Position numbers and translations under genes: made by a program
Shown here: positions 22,848-33,000 of the stretch, one piece after another
Position numbering within the stretch: position 1 is the stretch's first letter
How the letters are laid out: every line of letters begins with the position of its first letter
Notes under the pieces: generated by a model
The model's database searches: none
Seen by the model: only the letters and a program-made list of their open reading frames with translations
What the model was told of the DNA's origin: nothing
DNA from: Thermodesulfovibrionia bacterium
Lineage (GTDB): Bacteria; Nitrospirota; Thermodesulfovibrionia; UBA6902
Length of the DNA stretch: 42,915 bases
Assembly: GCA_030646035.1 (NCBI GenBank)
Contig: JAUSMY010000033.1
Coordinates: 1-42,915 of the forward strand
Reading direction: 5' to 3'

Positions 22848-22880
22848 TATGGGAAGCGGCCGCTCAGGCCGCTTCCCATA
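22848..22880 (-). other. Hairpin between dsrB and dsrD
   Basis: A perfect 14-base stem TATGGGAAGCGGCC (22848-22861) with a five-base loop and its complement (22867-22880). It starts 23 bases after the dsrB stop on the minus strand. The following bases (ATGACTTTTC) are only weakly T-rich, so it may be a partial terminator or an RNA-processing or stabilising hairpin that sets the dsrAB:dsrD ratio. Confidence 0.75.
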
Positions 22881-22903
22881 ATTTTATCAGTAACTGTTTT
22901 CCG

Positions 22904-23974
22904 TTAATACTTAAATGCTGCTGATGTTCTAAGGGTGTCTCTCATGAATGTGAAGTCATCAATGTGCTGGAACGTGAACTTGATGCCTGTTTCTTTAAAG
23001 AAGGCTTCCCAGCCGATCCTCTCTATCCACTCGCCGACCCTCTCATGCTTCTTTGCACCCTTTTCATAGGTCTCAAGGATGTTCTTGATGGCGTCAACCA
23101 CTTTCGGCCACCTTGGAGGATCATTGTAGAAGAACGGGATGGCAAGTTTGGAGAATTTAGGATCTGTTCTCAAACTGCCTATCTTGCCGCCTACAACTAT
23201 TGCAACGCCGTCCTCTTCCGGATTATGAATATCGATCGGAGGGCAGACTGTGAAACAGTTTCCGCAGTACATACATTTCTCTTCATTGATTGTGATAGTC
23301 TTTTCTTTCGGGTTCGGCCTGATAGCTGCTGTAGGGCATGAACCGATAGTTGTCGGGATCTCACATGACTTGGTAACCATCGCATGGTTGATCACAGGCG
23401 GTTTTCTGTGAACAGCAACAACCGCTATGTCAGAGCAGTGAACAGCGCCGCACATATTAACGCAGCATGCAACTGCAAGCCTGACTTTGTTAGGAAGCGA
23501 TTTTGTAGTGAAATAGTCATGGAGTTCGTCCATGATAGCCTTAACAAGTCCTGAAGCGTCTGTGCACGCGCTGTGGCAGTGTACCCATCCCTGAGTGTGG
23601 ATGATATTGCTTATCCTCGGCCCGATTCCTCCGACAGAATATTTCTTCTCTTTAAGGTCAGCAAGGAGACCCGCAACTTTACTTTCGTCAGATACGAGGA
23701 ACTCAATATTGTTCCTTGTAGTGAAGCGGAGGTACCCGCCGCAATGTTTCTCTGCAAGGTCGCAGATCTCGCGGATGGTAACTGTGCTCAGGATCCTTGG
23801 AGATGCGGCCCTTACGGTAAATATCTTGTCGCCGCTCTCTGCCACATGCACCATTGTGCCGGGTGTCAGGACTTCGTGATACTTCCATGTGCCGTAATTT
23901 TTCTTAATGACCGGCGGCAGAAATTTTTCATAATGCGGTGGTCCTATATCGGTTTGTCTTGCTGGTAATGACAT
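22904..23974 (-). CDS. dsrB: Dissimilatory sulfite reductase, beta subunit
   Basis: Sirohaem-carrying subunit of DsrAB, 356 residues. Catalytic-site features are the HCHSAC region (Cys133, Cys137) and CCVNMCG (Cys170, Cys171, Cys175) that together place the [4Fe-4S]-sirohaem centre. A ferredoxin domain follows with KCMYCGNCFTVCPPID. DsrB-specific segments such as HTQGWVHCHSACTD and the C-terminal FTFQHIDDFTFMRDTLRTSAAFKY are clear. The ATG follows AAGGAGG and lies 29 bases after dsrA. The protein works in the cytoplasm with DsrA and docks DsrC. Confidence 0.97.
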   Translation of the reverse strand: MSLPARQTDIGPPHYEKFLPPVIKKNYGTWKYHEVLTPGTMVHVAESGDKIFTVRAASPRILSTVTIREICDLAEKHCGGYLRFTTRNNIEFLVSDESKVAGLLADLKEKKYSVGGIGPRISNIIHTQGWVHCHSACTDASGLVKAIMDELHDYFTTKSLPNKVRLAVACCVNMCGAVHCSDIAVVAVHRKPPVINHAMVTKSCEIPTTIGSCPTAAIRPNPKEKTITINEEKCMYCGNCFTVCPPIDIHNPEEDGVAIVVGGKIGSLRTDPKFSKLAIPFFYNDPPRWPKVVDAIKNILETYEKGAKKHERVGEWIERIGWEAFFKETGIKFTFQHIDDFTFMRDTLRTSAAFKY

Positions 23975-24003
23975 ATAATTTCCTCCTTAATTTATATTGA
24001 TTA

Positions 24004-25194
24004 TTATTTTTCGAGATCGCTTTCTGACCAGAAGAAGAACGGGTCTTTTCTCGGCTCATATACCTGCTGCGGCTGAGGTTCAACACCGATAGCCTCAAGG
24101 AAAGGCCTCATGCCTTTTACTTCGATGAGTTCGCCTATTCTCTCTCTAGGTTTGGCGTTGTCATCCCACCACTCGATTATGCTTACGATCATATCTGTCA
24201 ATTCTTCATAAGGAGCTTCGCACTTAATGAACGGAACAACAACCCATGAAAGAAGTGAACCCACAACGATTGGCGCCTTGCTTCCGATAAGGATGGTTGC
24301 GCCTTTCTCTTTACCCGGCCTTAAAGCCTTTGTCATCTTTGCGATACAGTGCATGCACCTGTTGCAGTCAGCATCAGCGATCTTGATCTTGCCGCCTTCG
24401 AAAGACATGCAGTCTGTAGGACACATCTCGATTATCTCTTTCTGGATGTCCATACCGGCATCAGCATAATTCTTGACCTCTGCCTGATCTATCTGGATCG
24501 CGCCCTTCCATGTGCCGATAATTGAACAGTCTGCGCGGGCTATAGCAGCAACGCAGTCGCATGCGCAGCCTGATACCTTTATCTTGAATTTGTAGGGGAA
24601 TGACGGTCTGTGCATCTCATCCTGGAAATGCTGTGTAAGAGAGTTGCAGATATCCATTGAATCGATATTTGCCCACTCACAGCGTGCTTTTCCTACGCAG
24701 CAGCTCGGTGTTCTCATTGCTGAGCCTGAACTTCCGAGGTCCCATCCGCGTGATGAATATTCTGCAAAGATAGCTTCAAGCTTATCAGTGGTTGTCCCGA
24801 GAAGAACGAGGTCACCGGTGGAGCCGTGAAGGTTTGTGAGTCCGCTTCCGTATTTGTCCCAGATGTCGCAGATCATCCTGAGCGCTTCTGCAGTGTAGAA
24901 GAAACCGCTTGGCTGATTGAGCCTTACTGTGTGGAAGTGTGCAACTCCGGGGAACTCTTCGGGCAGAGAGGAGTATCTTCCGATAACACCGCCGCCGTAA
25001 CCGAGAACTCCGACGATACCGCCGTGCTTCCAGTAGCCGCGCTTGGTGACATAGGACTTCTCAACCTGGCCCAGCTCATCATCTGCCATGTTCGGCATGG
25101 AGCTGCTTAAGCTTGCCTTCTTGATCTCTGTGACGAAACTCGGCCATGGGCCTTTTTCCAGTTCGTCAAGCATTGGGGTTTTGTACTTACTCAT
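24004..25194 (-). CDS. dsrA: Dissimilatory sulfite reductase, alpha subunit
   Basis: Alpha subunit of DsrAB, 396 residues. The sirohydrochlorin/sirohaem-site motifs are CCVGKARCEW (Cys165, Cys166, Cys172) and SGCACDCVAAIARADC (from Cys210). The inserted ferredoxin domain has CPTDCMSF (Cys258) and DCNRCMHC at about residues 278-284. The N-terminus MLDELEKGPWPSFVTEIKKAS is typical of DsrA. The ATG follows AAGGAGG. It is the first gene of the island, behind a 20-base palindrome. Phylogeny of the sequence would decide reductive or oxidative type; the linked dsrD favours reductive. Confidence 0.97.
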   Translation of the reverse strand: MSKYKTPMLDELEKGPWPSFVTEIKKASLSSSMPNMADDELGQVEKSYVTKRGYWKHGGIVGVLGYGGGVIGRYSSLPEEFPGVAHFHTVRLNQPSGFFYTAEALRMICDIWDKYGSGLTNLHGSTGDLVLLGTTTDKLEAIFAEYSSRGWDLGSSGSAMRTPSCCVGKARCEWANIDSMDICNSLTQHFQDEMHRPSFPYKFKIKVSGCACDCVAAIARADCSIIGTWKGAIQIDQAEVKNYADAGMDIQKEIIEMCPTDCMSFEGGKIKIADADCNRCMHCIAKMTKALRPGKEKGATILIGSKAPIVVGSLLSWVVVPFIKCEAPYEELTDMIVSIIEWWDDNAKPRERIGELIEVKGMRPFLEAIGVEPQPQQVYEPRKDPFFFWSESDLEK

Positions 25195-25220
25195 TTATTC
25201 CTCCTTGTGGTATTGAGGTT

Positions 25221-25240
25221 TACAAGAATTATCTCTTGTA
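25221..25240 (-). promoter_or_regulatory. Palindrome and possible -10 upstream of dsrA
   Basis: TACAAGA-N6-TCTTGTA, a perfect 20-base inverted repeat centred about 36 bases before the dsrA ATG. On the minus strand its middle reads GATAAT, a possible -10, with no good -35 at the right distance. That combination suggests a promoter controlled by a regulator. The motif was not seen elsewhere in the window. Confidence 0.55.
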
Positions 25241-25427
25241 CATTAAAAATCTATTATTTATCAGCGTGAATGAGTCCGCTTATAAGCAATGGTATGGCTT
25301 GACACAGAATGCCATGATAATATGTTGAACATTTGGAAATCAAATAAGAAAATCTTATTAATTAATCATGGATACTTATTTTTGCCTGACAGACTTAAGG
25401 TTTTGACGATTCTTTTTATACATTTCC

Positions 25428-25457
25428 TTGAATAGTCAGCTGTCCTGGACATATAAT
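25428..25457 (+). promoter_or_regulatory. Promoter directly upstream of the DHH-CBS fusion gene
   Basis: TTGAAT (25428-25433), 18 bases, TATAAT (25452-25457). Transcription would start about at 25464-25466, just before the ATG at 25468, giving a leaderless or near-leaderless message. A second pair, TTGACA (25299-25304), 16 bases, TATGTT (25321-25326), lies further upstream and would give a longer leader. Confidence 0.5.
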
Positions 25458-25467
25458 GCAATAATCT

Positions 25468-28098
25468 ATGGAAATCATTACAACACATATCAATGCTGAC
25501 TTTGACGCTGTTGCCTCAATGGTAGCTGCAAAGAAGTATTATCCCGGGGCGGTTCTGGTCTTTTCAGGTTCACAGGAGAAGAGTGTCCGGGAATTTCTGG
25601 CATCCTCACAATTAGAGCTTGATGTTAAGAGCTTCAAGGAAGTTGCTCTTGATGATGTGGAACGACTTGTCATAGTTGATATAAATTCCTCTAAAAGGAT
25701 AGGGGGCTTTTCAGAGATATTCGGCCGGAAGGGGCTTGACGTGCATGTTTACGACCACCACCCGTCATCTCTTAATGGAATTAAGGGGCACAAGATGGTG
25801 ATCCAGAATGTAGGCGCCACAATAACGATATTTGCCGAGATGCTCATGAAGGATAAGGTGAAATTGTCGCCTGCCGAAGCAACACTCATGATGCTTGGGA
25901 TATATGAAGAGACAGGCTCTCTTGTATTTCCGGGTACGACTGTAAGGGATATGAATGCAGCAGCTTATCTCCTTCAGAATGGGGCAAATCTTAATATTGT
26001 CTCAAGATTTATGAGCAGAAAACTTGGCCCTGAGGAAATAGACCTTCTCAATGAGCTTATGCATTCGGCAAATGACTATGTCATACATGAGGCGAGGATA
26101 AAGATAGCCAAGGCTTCAAGAGATGACTATATAGGAGATATAGCGTATCTTGCGCATAAGGTAATGGATGTAAAGGATATTGACGCGATATTCCTAATCG
26201 TGATGATGGGAGAGAGGGTCAATATAATTGCAAGAAGCAATGTTGCCGAGGTGAATGTCTCTGAAATGCTTGAACCTTTTGGCGGAGGCGGCCATCACGC
26301 TGCCGCATCAGCAGTGGCAGGGAATATCTCTCTTGAAGATGCAGAAGAGAGACTGCTGAAGGTGCTGAATGACAAAGTTCATCCCACAAAGACAGCATCT
26401 GACATCATGACAAGTCCGGTCAAGTCCATATCCTGGAAAAGTTCAATAGCTGTTGCTGAAAAGAGCATGACGAGATTCAGTGTAAATGTTCTGCCGATAC
26501 TAAAAGGCACTGCCTTTTTTGGGACAATATCAAGAGAAGCGGTTGAAAAAGCGCTCTTTCATGGTTTCGGGGATAGCCTGGTATCAGAGTTCTGCACAAC
26601 TGATACGCAGACAGTTTCGCCTTCAACGCCGTTAAATATGGTGGAGCAGCTTATGATAGAGCAGAATCAGAGATTCATGCCTGTTTTGGAAGGTCAAAAG
26701 GTGATCGGAGCCATTACACGTACCGACCTTCTAAGGTCTATCTATGAGAGCCTTTTAAGAAAGGGCAGGCTTGAGACAGGCGAGCCGCTTAGGGATAAAC
26801 CTTCTATCGGAAGGAACCTCGCGTCAATTATGAGGTCAAAGTTTCCTGAAGAGGTCTTCAAGCTGCTTGTGCTTGCCGGAGAAGTTGCTGAACAATCAGG
26901 ATTTTCCGCATATCTGGTCGGCGGTTCTGTTAGGGATCTGAAACGCGGTGAGTCAAATCTGGACATTGATATCGTAGTAGAAGGTGACGGCATAGAGTTT
27001 GCCCGGGATCTCGGCAAGAGGCTCAAGGCAAAAGTGAAGGCGCACCAGAGATTTGGGACTGCGGTTATTGTCACAGACTTTCTTAAATTTGATGTGGCAA
27101 CTGCAAGAACAGAATATTACGAATCCCCGGCCGCGCTGCCTCAGGTGGAGATATCCTCAATAAAAAAAGATCTTTACAGAAGGGATTTCACTATAAACAC
27201 TTTGGCTGTCCTGCTTAATCCCGGCAAGTTCGGCCAGCTTCTGGACTTTTTCGGAGGTCAGAGGGATATCAAGGAAAAAACCATAAGGATACTCCACAAT
27301 CTTAGCTTTATCGAAGACCCTACAAGGGCGTTCAGGGCGATAAGATTCTCAGAGAGGTTCGGCTTTAACATAAGCAAGCACACAATGAACCTGATCAGGA
27401 CAGCTGTGCGCATCAATTTGTTTGACAAACTGTCAGGCGCAAGGCTTTATGACGAGCTGAATCTCCTGTTTCATGAAACTGAACCCGCAAGAGCGATCAA
27501 AAGGCTCTCTGAATTTGACCTTCTCAGATTTATCCATCCTTCAATTAAACTTACAAACGGGCTCCTTAAGAAAATTGAGGCTCTCCATGAAGTTTATGTA
27601 TGGTTTAACTTGCTGTATATTGAGGAAAATATCAATATTACCCACCTCTTTCTCATAGCCCTTCTTGAGGTGCTTGATGCTGAAGAAAGGGAGAGCGCGT
27701 TACAGAGGCTGAAAATGCCGGCAAGCGTAAGAAAAGAGATTATTGAGAGTATTTATAAATCTGACAACGCATTGAAAGGATTGAGAAAAGCATCTGCAAA
27801 AGAGATCTATCACATCCTTTCACCTCTTACGATTTCCGCCATCCTTTTTGCCATGGCAAAGGCAAAGGGCAACGAGGAGAAGAAAGCAATTTCCCTATTT
27901 CTGGTAAAGATCCGCAGCACCAGAACGGAACTGGCCGGCAAAGATTTAAAATTAATGGGCTATAAGACCGGCCCTCTCTTCAAAAAAATATTCAAGGCAA
28001 TTATAGATGCAAGGCTCGAAGGTCTGGTCAAAAGCCGTCAGGATGAAGTGAAATTTGTAAAGAAACAGTTCCCGGTAAAGGGGAACTTCTTAGAGTGA
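25468..28098 (+). CDS. DHH phosphoesterase-CBS-tRNA nucleotidyltransferase/poly(A) polymerase fusion
   Basis: An 876-residue cytoplasmic protein of three parts. Residues 1-300 are a DHH/DHHA1 phosphoesterase (HINADFD at 7-13, DHH at 96-98, GGGGHHAAAS at 272-281). Residues about 308-435 are a CBS pair starting ASDIMTSPVKSIS, probably sensing adenine nucleotides. Residues about 465-876 are a class II nucleotidyltransferase with VGGSVRD (484-490) and the catalytic DID (499-501), then RRDFTINTLAV and RAFRAIRFSERFGF. Such fusions occur in several bacterial phyla and are proposed to add A (or CCA) to tRNA; the DHH part may degrade small nucleotides. No ribosome binding site precedes the ATG. It is divergent from dsrA. 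Confidence 0.88.
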   Translation: MEIITTHINADFDAVASMVAAKKYYPGAVLVFSGSQEKSVREFLASSQLELDVKSFKEVALDDVERLVIVDINSSKRIGGFSEIFGRKGLDVHVYDHHPSSLNGIKGHKMVIQNVGATITIFAEMLMKDKVKLSPAEATLMMLGIYEETGSLVFPGTTVRDMNAAAYLLQNGANLNIVSRFMSRKLGPEEIDLLNELMHSANDYVIHEARIKIAKASRDDYIGDIAYLAHKVMDVKDIDAIFLIVMMGERVNIIARSNVAEVNVSEMLEPFGGGGHHAAASAVAGNISLEDAEERLLKVLNDKVHPTKTASDIMTSPVKSISWKSSIAVAEKSMTRFSVNVLPILKGTAFFGTISREAVEKALFHGFGDSLVSEFCTTDTQTVSPSTPLNMVEQLMIEQNQRFMPVLEGQKVIGAITRTDLLRSIYESLLRKGRLETGEPLRDKPSIGRNLASIMRSKFPEEVFKLLVLAGEVAEQSGFSAYLVGGSVRDLKRGESNLDIDIVVEGDGIEFARDLGKRLKAKVKAHQRFGTAVIVTDFLKFDVATARTEYYESPAALPQVEISSIKKDLYRRDFTINTLAVLLNPGKFGQLLDFFGGQRDIKEKTIRILHNLSFIEDPTRAFRAIRFSERFGFNISKHTMNLIRTAVRINLFDKLSGARLYDELNLLFHETEPARAIKRLSEFDLLRFIHPSIKLTNGLLKKIEALHEVYVWFNLLYIEENINITHLFLIALLEVLDAEERESALQRLKMPASVRKEIIESIYKSDNALKGLRKASAKEIYHILSPLTISAILFAMAKAKGNEEKKAISLFLVKIRSTRTELAGKDLKLMGYKTGPLFKKIFKAIIDARLEGLVKSRQDEVKFVKKQFPVKGNFLE

Positions 28099-28146
28099 CT
28101 TAAGAGCTGCATATATATATATAATAAAAAAAATAACATAATTCAC

Positions 28147-28175
28147 TTGACACGGCAACTCAAGTATGGTATTTT
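28147..28175 (+). promoter_or_regulatory. Probable promoter of the TPS operon
   Basis: TTGACA (28147-28152), 17 bases, TATTTT (28170-28175), giving a leader of roughly 160 bases to tpsB. Runs of TA repeats flank it (28111-28126 and 28193-28206). The gap 28099-28341 contains nothing else I could identify. Confidence 0.45.
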
Positions 28176-28341
28176 TTTAAATCTGTAAAAGGATATATAT
28201 ATATAACAAGGGGTAGAAAAAGATATTACTTGTGCATTTGCGCGAGTAAATTTTATTACACTTTACATAGACAAATTAAGCAAGATAAGATAAAAATAAT
28301 AATTTTTTATAACTATAGGATTCCAATAAATCTCAGGAGGA

Positions 28342-30003
28342 ATGATGAAGAATTCAGTCAGTATGAAAACCGGGAGTTTCCTTTTAATCTTTTTGCTTGT
28401 TATAGCAGTTGCATTTATCCCAGTAAGCGGTTTCAGTGAAGATCTGCCGGATGTTATTCATGTAAAGGAATTCAGTATCATAGGCAACAAGGCGATGGAT
28501 ACTGATGATATACAGGCCTGCCTTGTAGATTATACAGATAAAGACTATACACTTGAAGGACTGAAGGATATAGCGGATCGCATCACCGACCTCTATGAGC
28601 AGGAGGGATATGGACTGGCAAAGGCCTACATCCCCAAGCAGGCGATAGAAGACGGGATAGTCACCATTGCGGTTGTTGAAGGTGAGCTTGGTTTCATTGA
28701 GGTCACTGATAACAAATACTATACCAGCGAGTATGTAAGAAACTGGTTTTCTCATCTGAAGAGAGATGCTGTAAGAGATCAGGACATAGAACGCGCAATC
28801 CTCCTTGTAAACGATACAAATGCATTAAATGTCACAACCGCATTCAGAAGGGGCAATAAGCCCGGAACCGCCGATCTCATTGTAAAGGTCGAGGATAGCT
28901 ACCCATTAAATCTTGACCTGGAATACAGCAACCATGGCAACCCGCTTATCAGCAGGGACAGGTTTGGTATTAACCTGCAGGCAGGACTGAGCCCGTTCAG
29001 CGGGAGCGAGATAAGCATTAGAGCCCTCATGGGCAAGAGCTTTGACAAGACCTTTTACGGCCTTATCAACTATGAAACCCCGATCGGCTATCAGGGAGCA
29101 AAATGGGGATTGAGATATCTGTACGCTGATTACCTTGTAGGCGGAGACCTTGAGTCGCTCGGCATCGAGGGCGAGTCCCAGATTCTAGGCGGTTATATCA
29201 AATATCCATTTGTCAGAACGAAGAAACATAACTTTTACACAACGGTCGGGTTTGATTACAAGCATATGTTTGAGAGAGTTATGGATGTTCAGAAGAGCAA
29301 TGACGACCTGAGTGTCGCGTATCTCAGGCTCGATTACGATGTTATAGACAGATTCCTCGGGGATAAGATGCTTGCAAAGAACTATGTTGCACTTACTTAT
29401 TCACACGGCTTTAATAAGGTCTTCGGGAGCCTCGGTAATGACGAAGAGGACAATAACAGTGTATTTAAAGCAGACGGTAAGTTCGACAAAATTAACCTTG
29501 ACGTTGTCAGAGTGCAGAAATTATGGAAAGACATTATCGTTCTTGCTAAAGGTTCAGGGCAGTATTCAGAACATATACTCACCTCAGGCGAGAAGTTCAG
29601 TATAGGCGGTGCTAACTCTGTCAGGGGCAAACGTCTCGGAGAGTTCGTTGGTGAAAAAGGATACCTCGCGTCACTTGAGATCAGTTCTTCATATCCATTC
29701 ATTTGGCTGAAGAACCTACTCATGCTCGGCAAGAAGGTCAGTGACGAGGATGTTAAGAAGACGATACGCGCGGTTGCATTCGGTGACCATGCCGGCGTAT
29801 TTTTGGTTGACAATGGTGCAAATCCGGAAATCAGCAAAAACAATTCAGACTATCTGACAAGCATAGGTTTTGGAGCAAGGCTCTATTTATTTGACAGGGT
29901 TGATGTTAAGTTTGACGTAGGCTATCCGTTATGGAAAGGTGATTTTAACTGGGGCGATAGCATCACCTATGTCCAGGTTAACTATAACGCTGTAAAGTTC
30001 TAA
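28342..30003 (+). CDS. TpsB, outer-membrane secretion partner (FhaC/ShlB type)
   Basis: Outer-membrane transporter of a two-partner secretion system, 553 residues. Signal peptide: residues about 8-32 (SFLLIFLLVIAVAFIPVSGFS). Two POTRA domains follow, residues about 36-115 (VKEFSIIGNKAMD...EGELG) and 116-195. The 16-strand barrel then runs to the C-terminus, with the loop-L6 VRGK motif (427-430) in GGANSVRGKRLGEF that is VRGY in most relatives. The AGGAGG site is only one base from the first ATG and four from the second (28345); a third Met at 28363 opens directly on the signal peptide. tpsA follows 93 bases later. Confidence 0.9.
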   Translation: MMKNSVSMKTGSFLLIFLLVIAVAFIPVSGFSEDLPDVIHVKEFSIIGNKAMDTDDIQACLVDYTDKDYTLEGLKDIADRITDLYEQEGYGLAKAYIPKQAIEDGIVTIAVVEGELGFIEVTDNKYYTSEYVRNWFSHLKRDAVRDQDIERAILLVNDTNALNVTTAFRRGNKPGTADLIVKVEDSYPLNLDLEYSNHGNPLISRDRFGINLQAGLSPFSGSEISIRALMGKSFDKTFYGLINYETPIGYQGAKWGLRYLYADYLVGGDLESLGIEGESQILGGYIKYPFVRTKKHNFYTTVGFDYKHMFERVMDVQKSNDDLSVAYLRLDYDVIDRFLGDKMLAKNYVALTYSHGFNKVFGSLGNDEEDNNSVFKADGKFDKINLDVVRVQKLWKDIIVLAKGSGQYSEHILTSGEKFSIGGANSVRGKRLGEFVGEKGYLASLEISSSYPFIWLKNLLMLGKKVSDEDVKKTIRAVAFGDHAGVFLVDNGANPEISKNNSDYLTSIGFGARLYLFDRVDVKFDVGYPLWKGDFNWGDSITYVQVNYNAVKF

Positions 30004-30028
30004 GCCGTATTTAATTCAAAAACAGAAG

Positions 30029-30060
30029 TTGACAATTTAAATAAATATGATAGTTATGAT
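30029..30060 (+). promoter_or_regulatory. Weak candidate promoter between tpsB and tpsA
   Basis: TTGACA (30029-30034) followed by TATGAT at 30055-30060, but the spacer of 20 bases is longer than usual. It may allow extra transcription of the exoprotein gene. No terminator-like hairpin was seen in the gap. Confidence 0.25.
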
Positions 30061-30096
30061 ATTAAACAATAAAGAAGAGTCAGGAGGAGGGGTCAG

Positions 30097-33000
30097 ATGT
30101 TAAGTAATTTAATGAAAAAGATTTCACAGGTTTTTCTTGTATATCTTTTAACCTGGGGGCTGATATTCCCGTCGTTCATCTTTGCGGCGGACCTGCCGAC
30201 AGGCGGGACGATCACCGGCGGTCAGGCAACCATCACCACCGGCGCTACTAATCTTGACATCGACCAGAGCAGCAACAGGGCCGTGTCTGAATGGAACAAC
30301 TTCAGCATCGGCAACGGCTTCACGGTCAATGTGAACCAATGCCCGACTTGCGCCCATTTGGCTATGGACGTCGGCGGGGATATATCCTCAATCTACGGAA
30401 CTCTTAATGCCCAAGGTGCGTTCTGGCTCTCTAACAGCAGAGGCATCTATGTAGGACAGTCTGGCGTATTTAATGTGGGGAACCTCCTCCTCAGCACATT
30501 GAATATTTCCGGTCAGGACTTCATGGCAGGTAATTTTCATTTTGCACAGGACCCTAATTCTCCTTTAGCATATATATTTAACAAAGGCACTATTAACGCT
30601 GCAAACGGCGGTTATGCAGCCCTCATAGCTCCATCTATAATAAATGAAGGCATAATCGGCGCAAACCTCGGTAAGGTCTATGGAATCGCAGGCGAAGAAG
30701 CTGTCCTCAACTTTGGCGGCGACAGCCTTATCGGGTTCACTGTTGACGGCGCAGTTACAGACGACATCATCGGCCCTGACGGCAATCCTGTCAGCGCCAA
30801 TATAATGAATAACGGCATCATTCAGGCAAACGGCGGCGAGGTCGTACTCAAGGCAAACACAGCTTACGGCGTAATTAAATCAGTGGTTAATAATTCAGGC
30901 GTTATCGAGGCAAGATCCTTTACGAATAGTAACGGAAAGATAGTCCTTGACGGCGGCGACAGCGGTATTGTTGAGAACAATGGGATAATTACAGCTTCAG
31001 CAGCAGAAGCTGGCGCAGACGGCGGTGACATTCAGATATCAGGTGATGTTATCAGCAACGCAGGCACTATCACGGCAGATGCCGGAGACAACGCTACTGC
31101 AGGAAACATAGATGTAATAGCAGACTCTCTCCTCACTCTTGAAGGCACAAGCCGTTTATCTGCTCGCGGAGCTGATGTTAATTCTGACGGCGGCGACATC
31201 TATCTCTGGTCAGATGACGACGCTTTTGCTCTTGCCGGTCAGGTCATTGATATATCGGGCGGTACGACATCAGGCAACGGCGGCACTGCTGAGTTAAGTT
31301 CCGGTGATTATGTATCATTTGACGGTTCGATTCTCGGTTATTCACAGGGCGGTCAGCAGGGTTCATTTATAATCGACCCTCCTTCTGCGTCTATAAGCGG
31401 TAATATTGCGGCTAACACAACTGTTTGGGCTCAACAGGATATAACAATCACCGGCAATGTCACGGTTGATACGTCAGGCGGAAGTGTTGCGTTATATCTG
31501 TTGGCAGACCACGATGACTTCGCTACTTTCCCTCTTCCTCCTAACCCAGGAGATTGGCAGCCAGGAGGCGGTTATGGAACCATTCAAAACAGCGGCGGCA
31601 ACTGGACGATATCAGAGATAGGATTTGCGGGAACATCGACTGTTCATCTTTATGCTTCTGACTTTTTACCAGGCAATGATATTATCGGTACTGACTTGTC
31701 ACCTATTGACTTGAGGGGGATTAACGAGACAGTTATTGCGGTCAGAAATGATCCTAACGGAAGCAATGGGAATAATGTCTTTTTAGCCGGTGATGACCTT
31801 GTTATCAGAGGAGACTTATACCTCGGCAATTTAGATCTTGAGACTACCGGCACTATTACCCAGACAGCTGCGCTGACAAGTATCGCGACTCTTGATATTA
31901 ATGCCGGAGGTGCGGTAACTCTATCTGATGCAGGTAATGATGTTCAGACACTGACCGCAGTTACGAGTAATGCCGCGATAAATTTCAGAGATACTGACGA
32001 TTTCGCGATTACTACTGTTAATGCCGGGGCCAATACCGTAACACTTACATCAGGTAACGGGATATCGGATGGCGGCGGTGCAGAGCCCAACATAACGGCT
32101 ACCACGCTGACCGTACTCGGAAACTCGACATTCGGTATGGGAGACACAATTGAGACGGCGGTATCAACCCTCGCTCTTACAACAGCCAATACATATATCG
32201 ACAACACCGGAGCGTTGACCATCAATGATTCAACAGTGGGAGGAGCGCTTACAATTACAAATAGTTCCTCTATAGCTCTGAATAATGTTGATGCCGGAGG
32301 CTTTACTGTTAACCTGACAGCTGGCGGAGCGATTACAGACGCCAACGGTGGCAATAACATAACAGCCGGCACGCTGAATATATTTGGGAATAGTGTTGGC
32401 GTGGGGAATGCGATAGAGACAACAGTATCTAACCTTACCCTCACGACAGCAGCGACAAATATCAGCAACACCGGTGCGCTTACAGTCTATGATTCAACAG
32501 TGACCGGCCAGCTTGACCTGGCAGGCAACGCTGGAATAGCGTTGTATGAAATTACTGCAACCGGCCAGACAGTTAATCTGAACGCAGGCGGGGCGATAAC
32601 AGATCTCAATGGGGGTCCAAACAACGTAACAGCCGGCAGCGCCTCATTCCGTGCTGTGACAGGAGTTGGAACGGCGGCTAACGCGATTGAGACTGATGTA
32701 GATAATCTTGCTGCAGCTGTTTCAGGCGCAGGTGACATATATATCAGCAACACCGGCGGGACTAATATAACTACTATCAACGGAGTAACAGGTTTATCAA
32801 CAAACAGTAGTGACATTAATATTCAGGATACCAGCACTATCACTGTAAGTTCTGTGGTGAACGCGGCTTCTGACGGCGATGTCACTCTCCATACAACAAG
32901 CGGCAATATAGCTATAAATGACAATGTGAAGAGTTCAGCAGGTGCAGGGGGAACTGCCGGTGACGGAACAGGAATAATAACTATAGATACTGACAACGGA

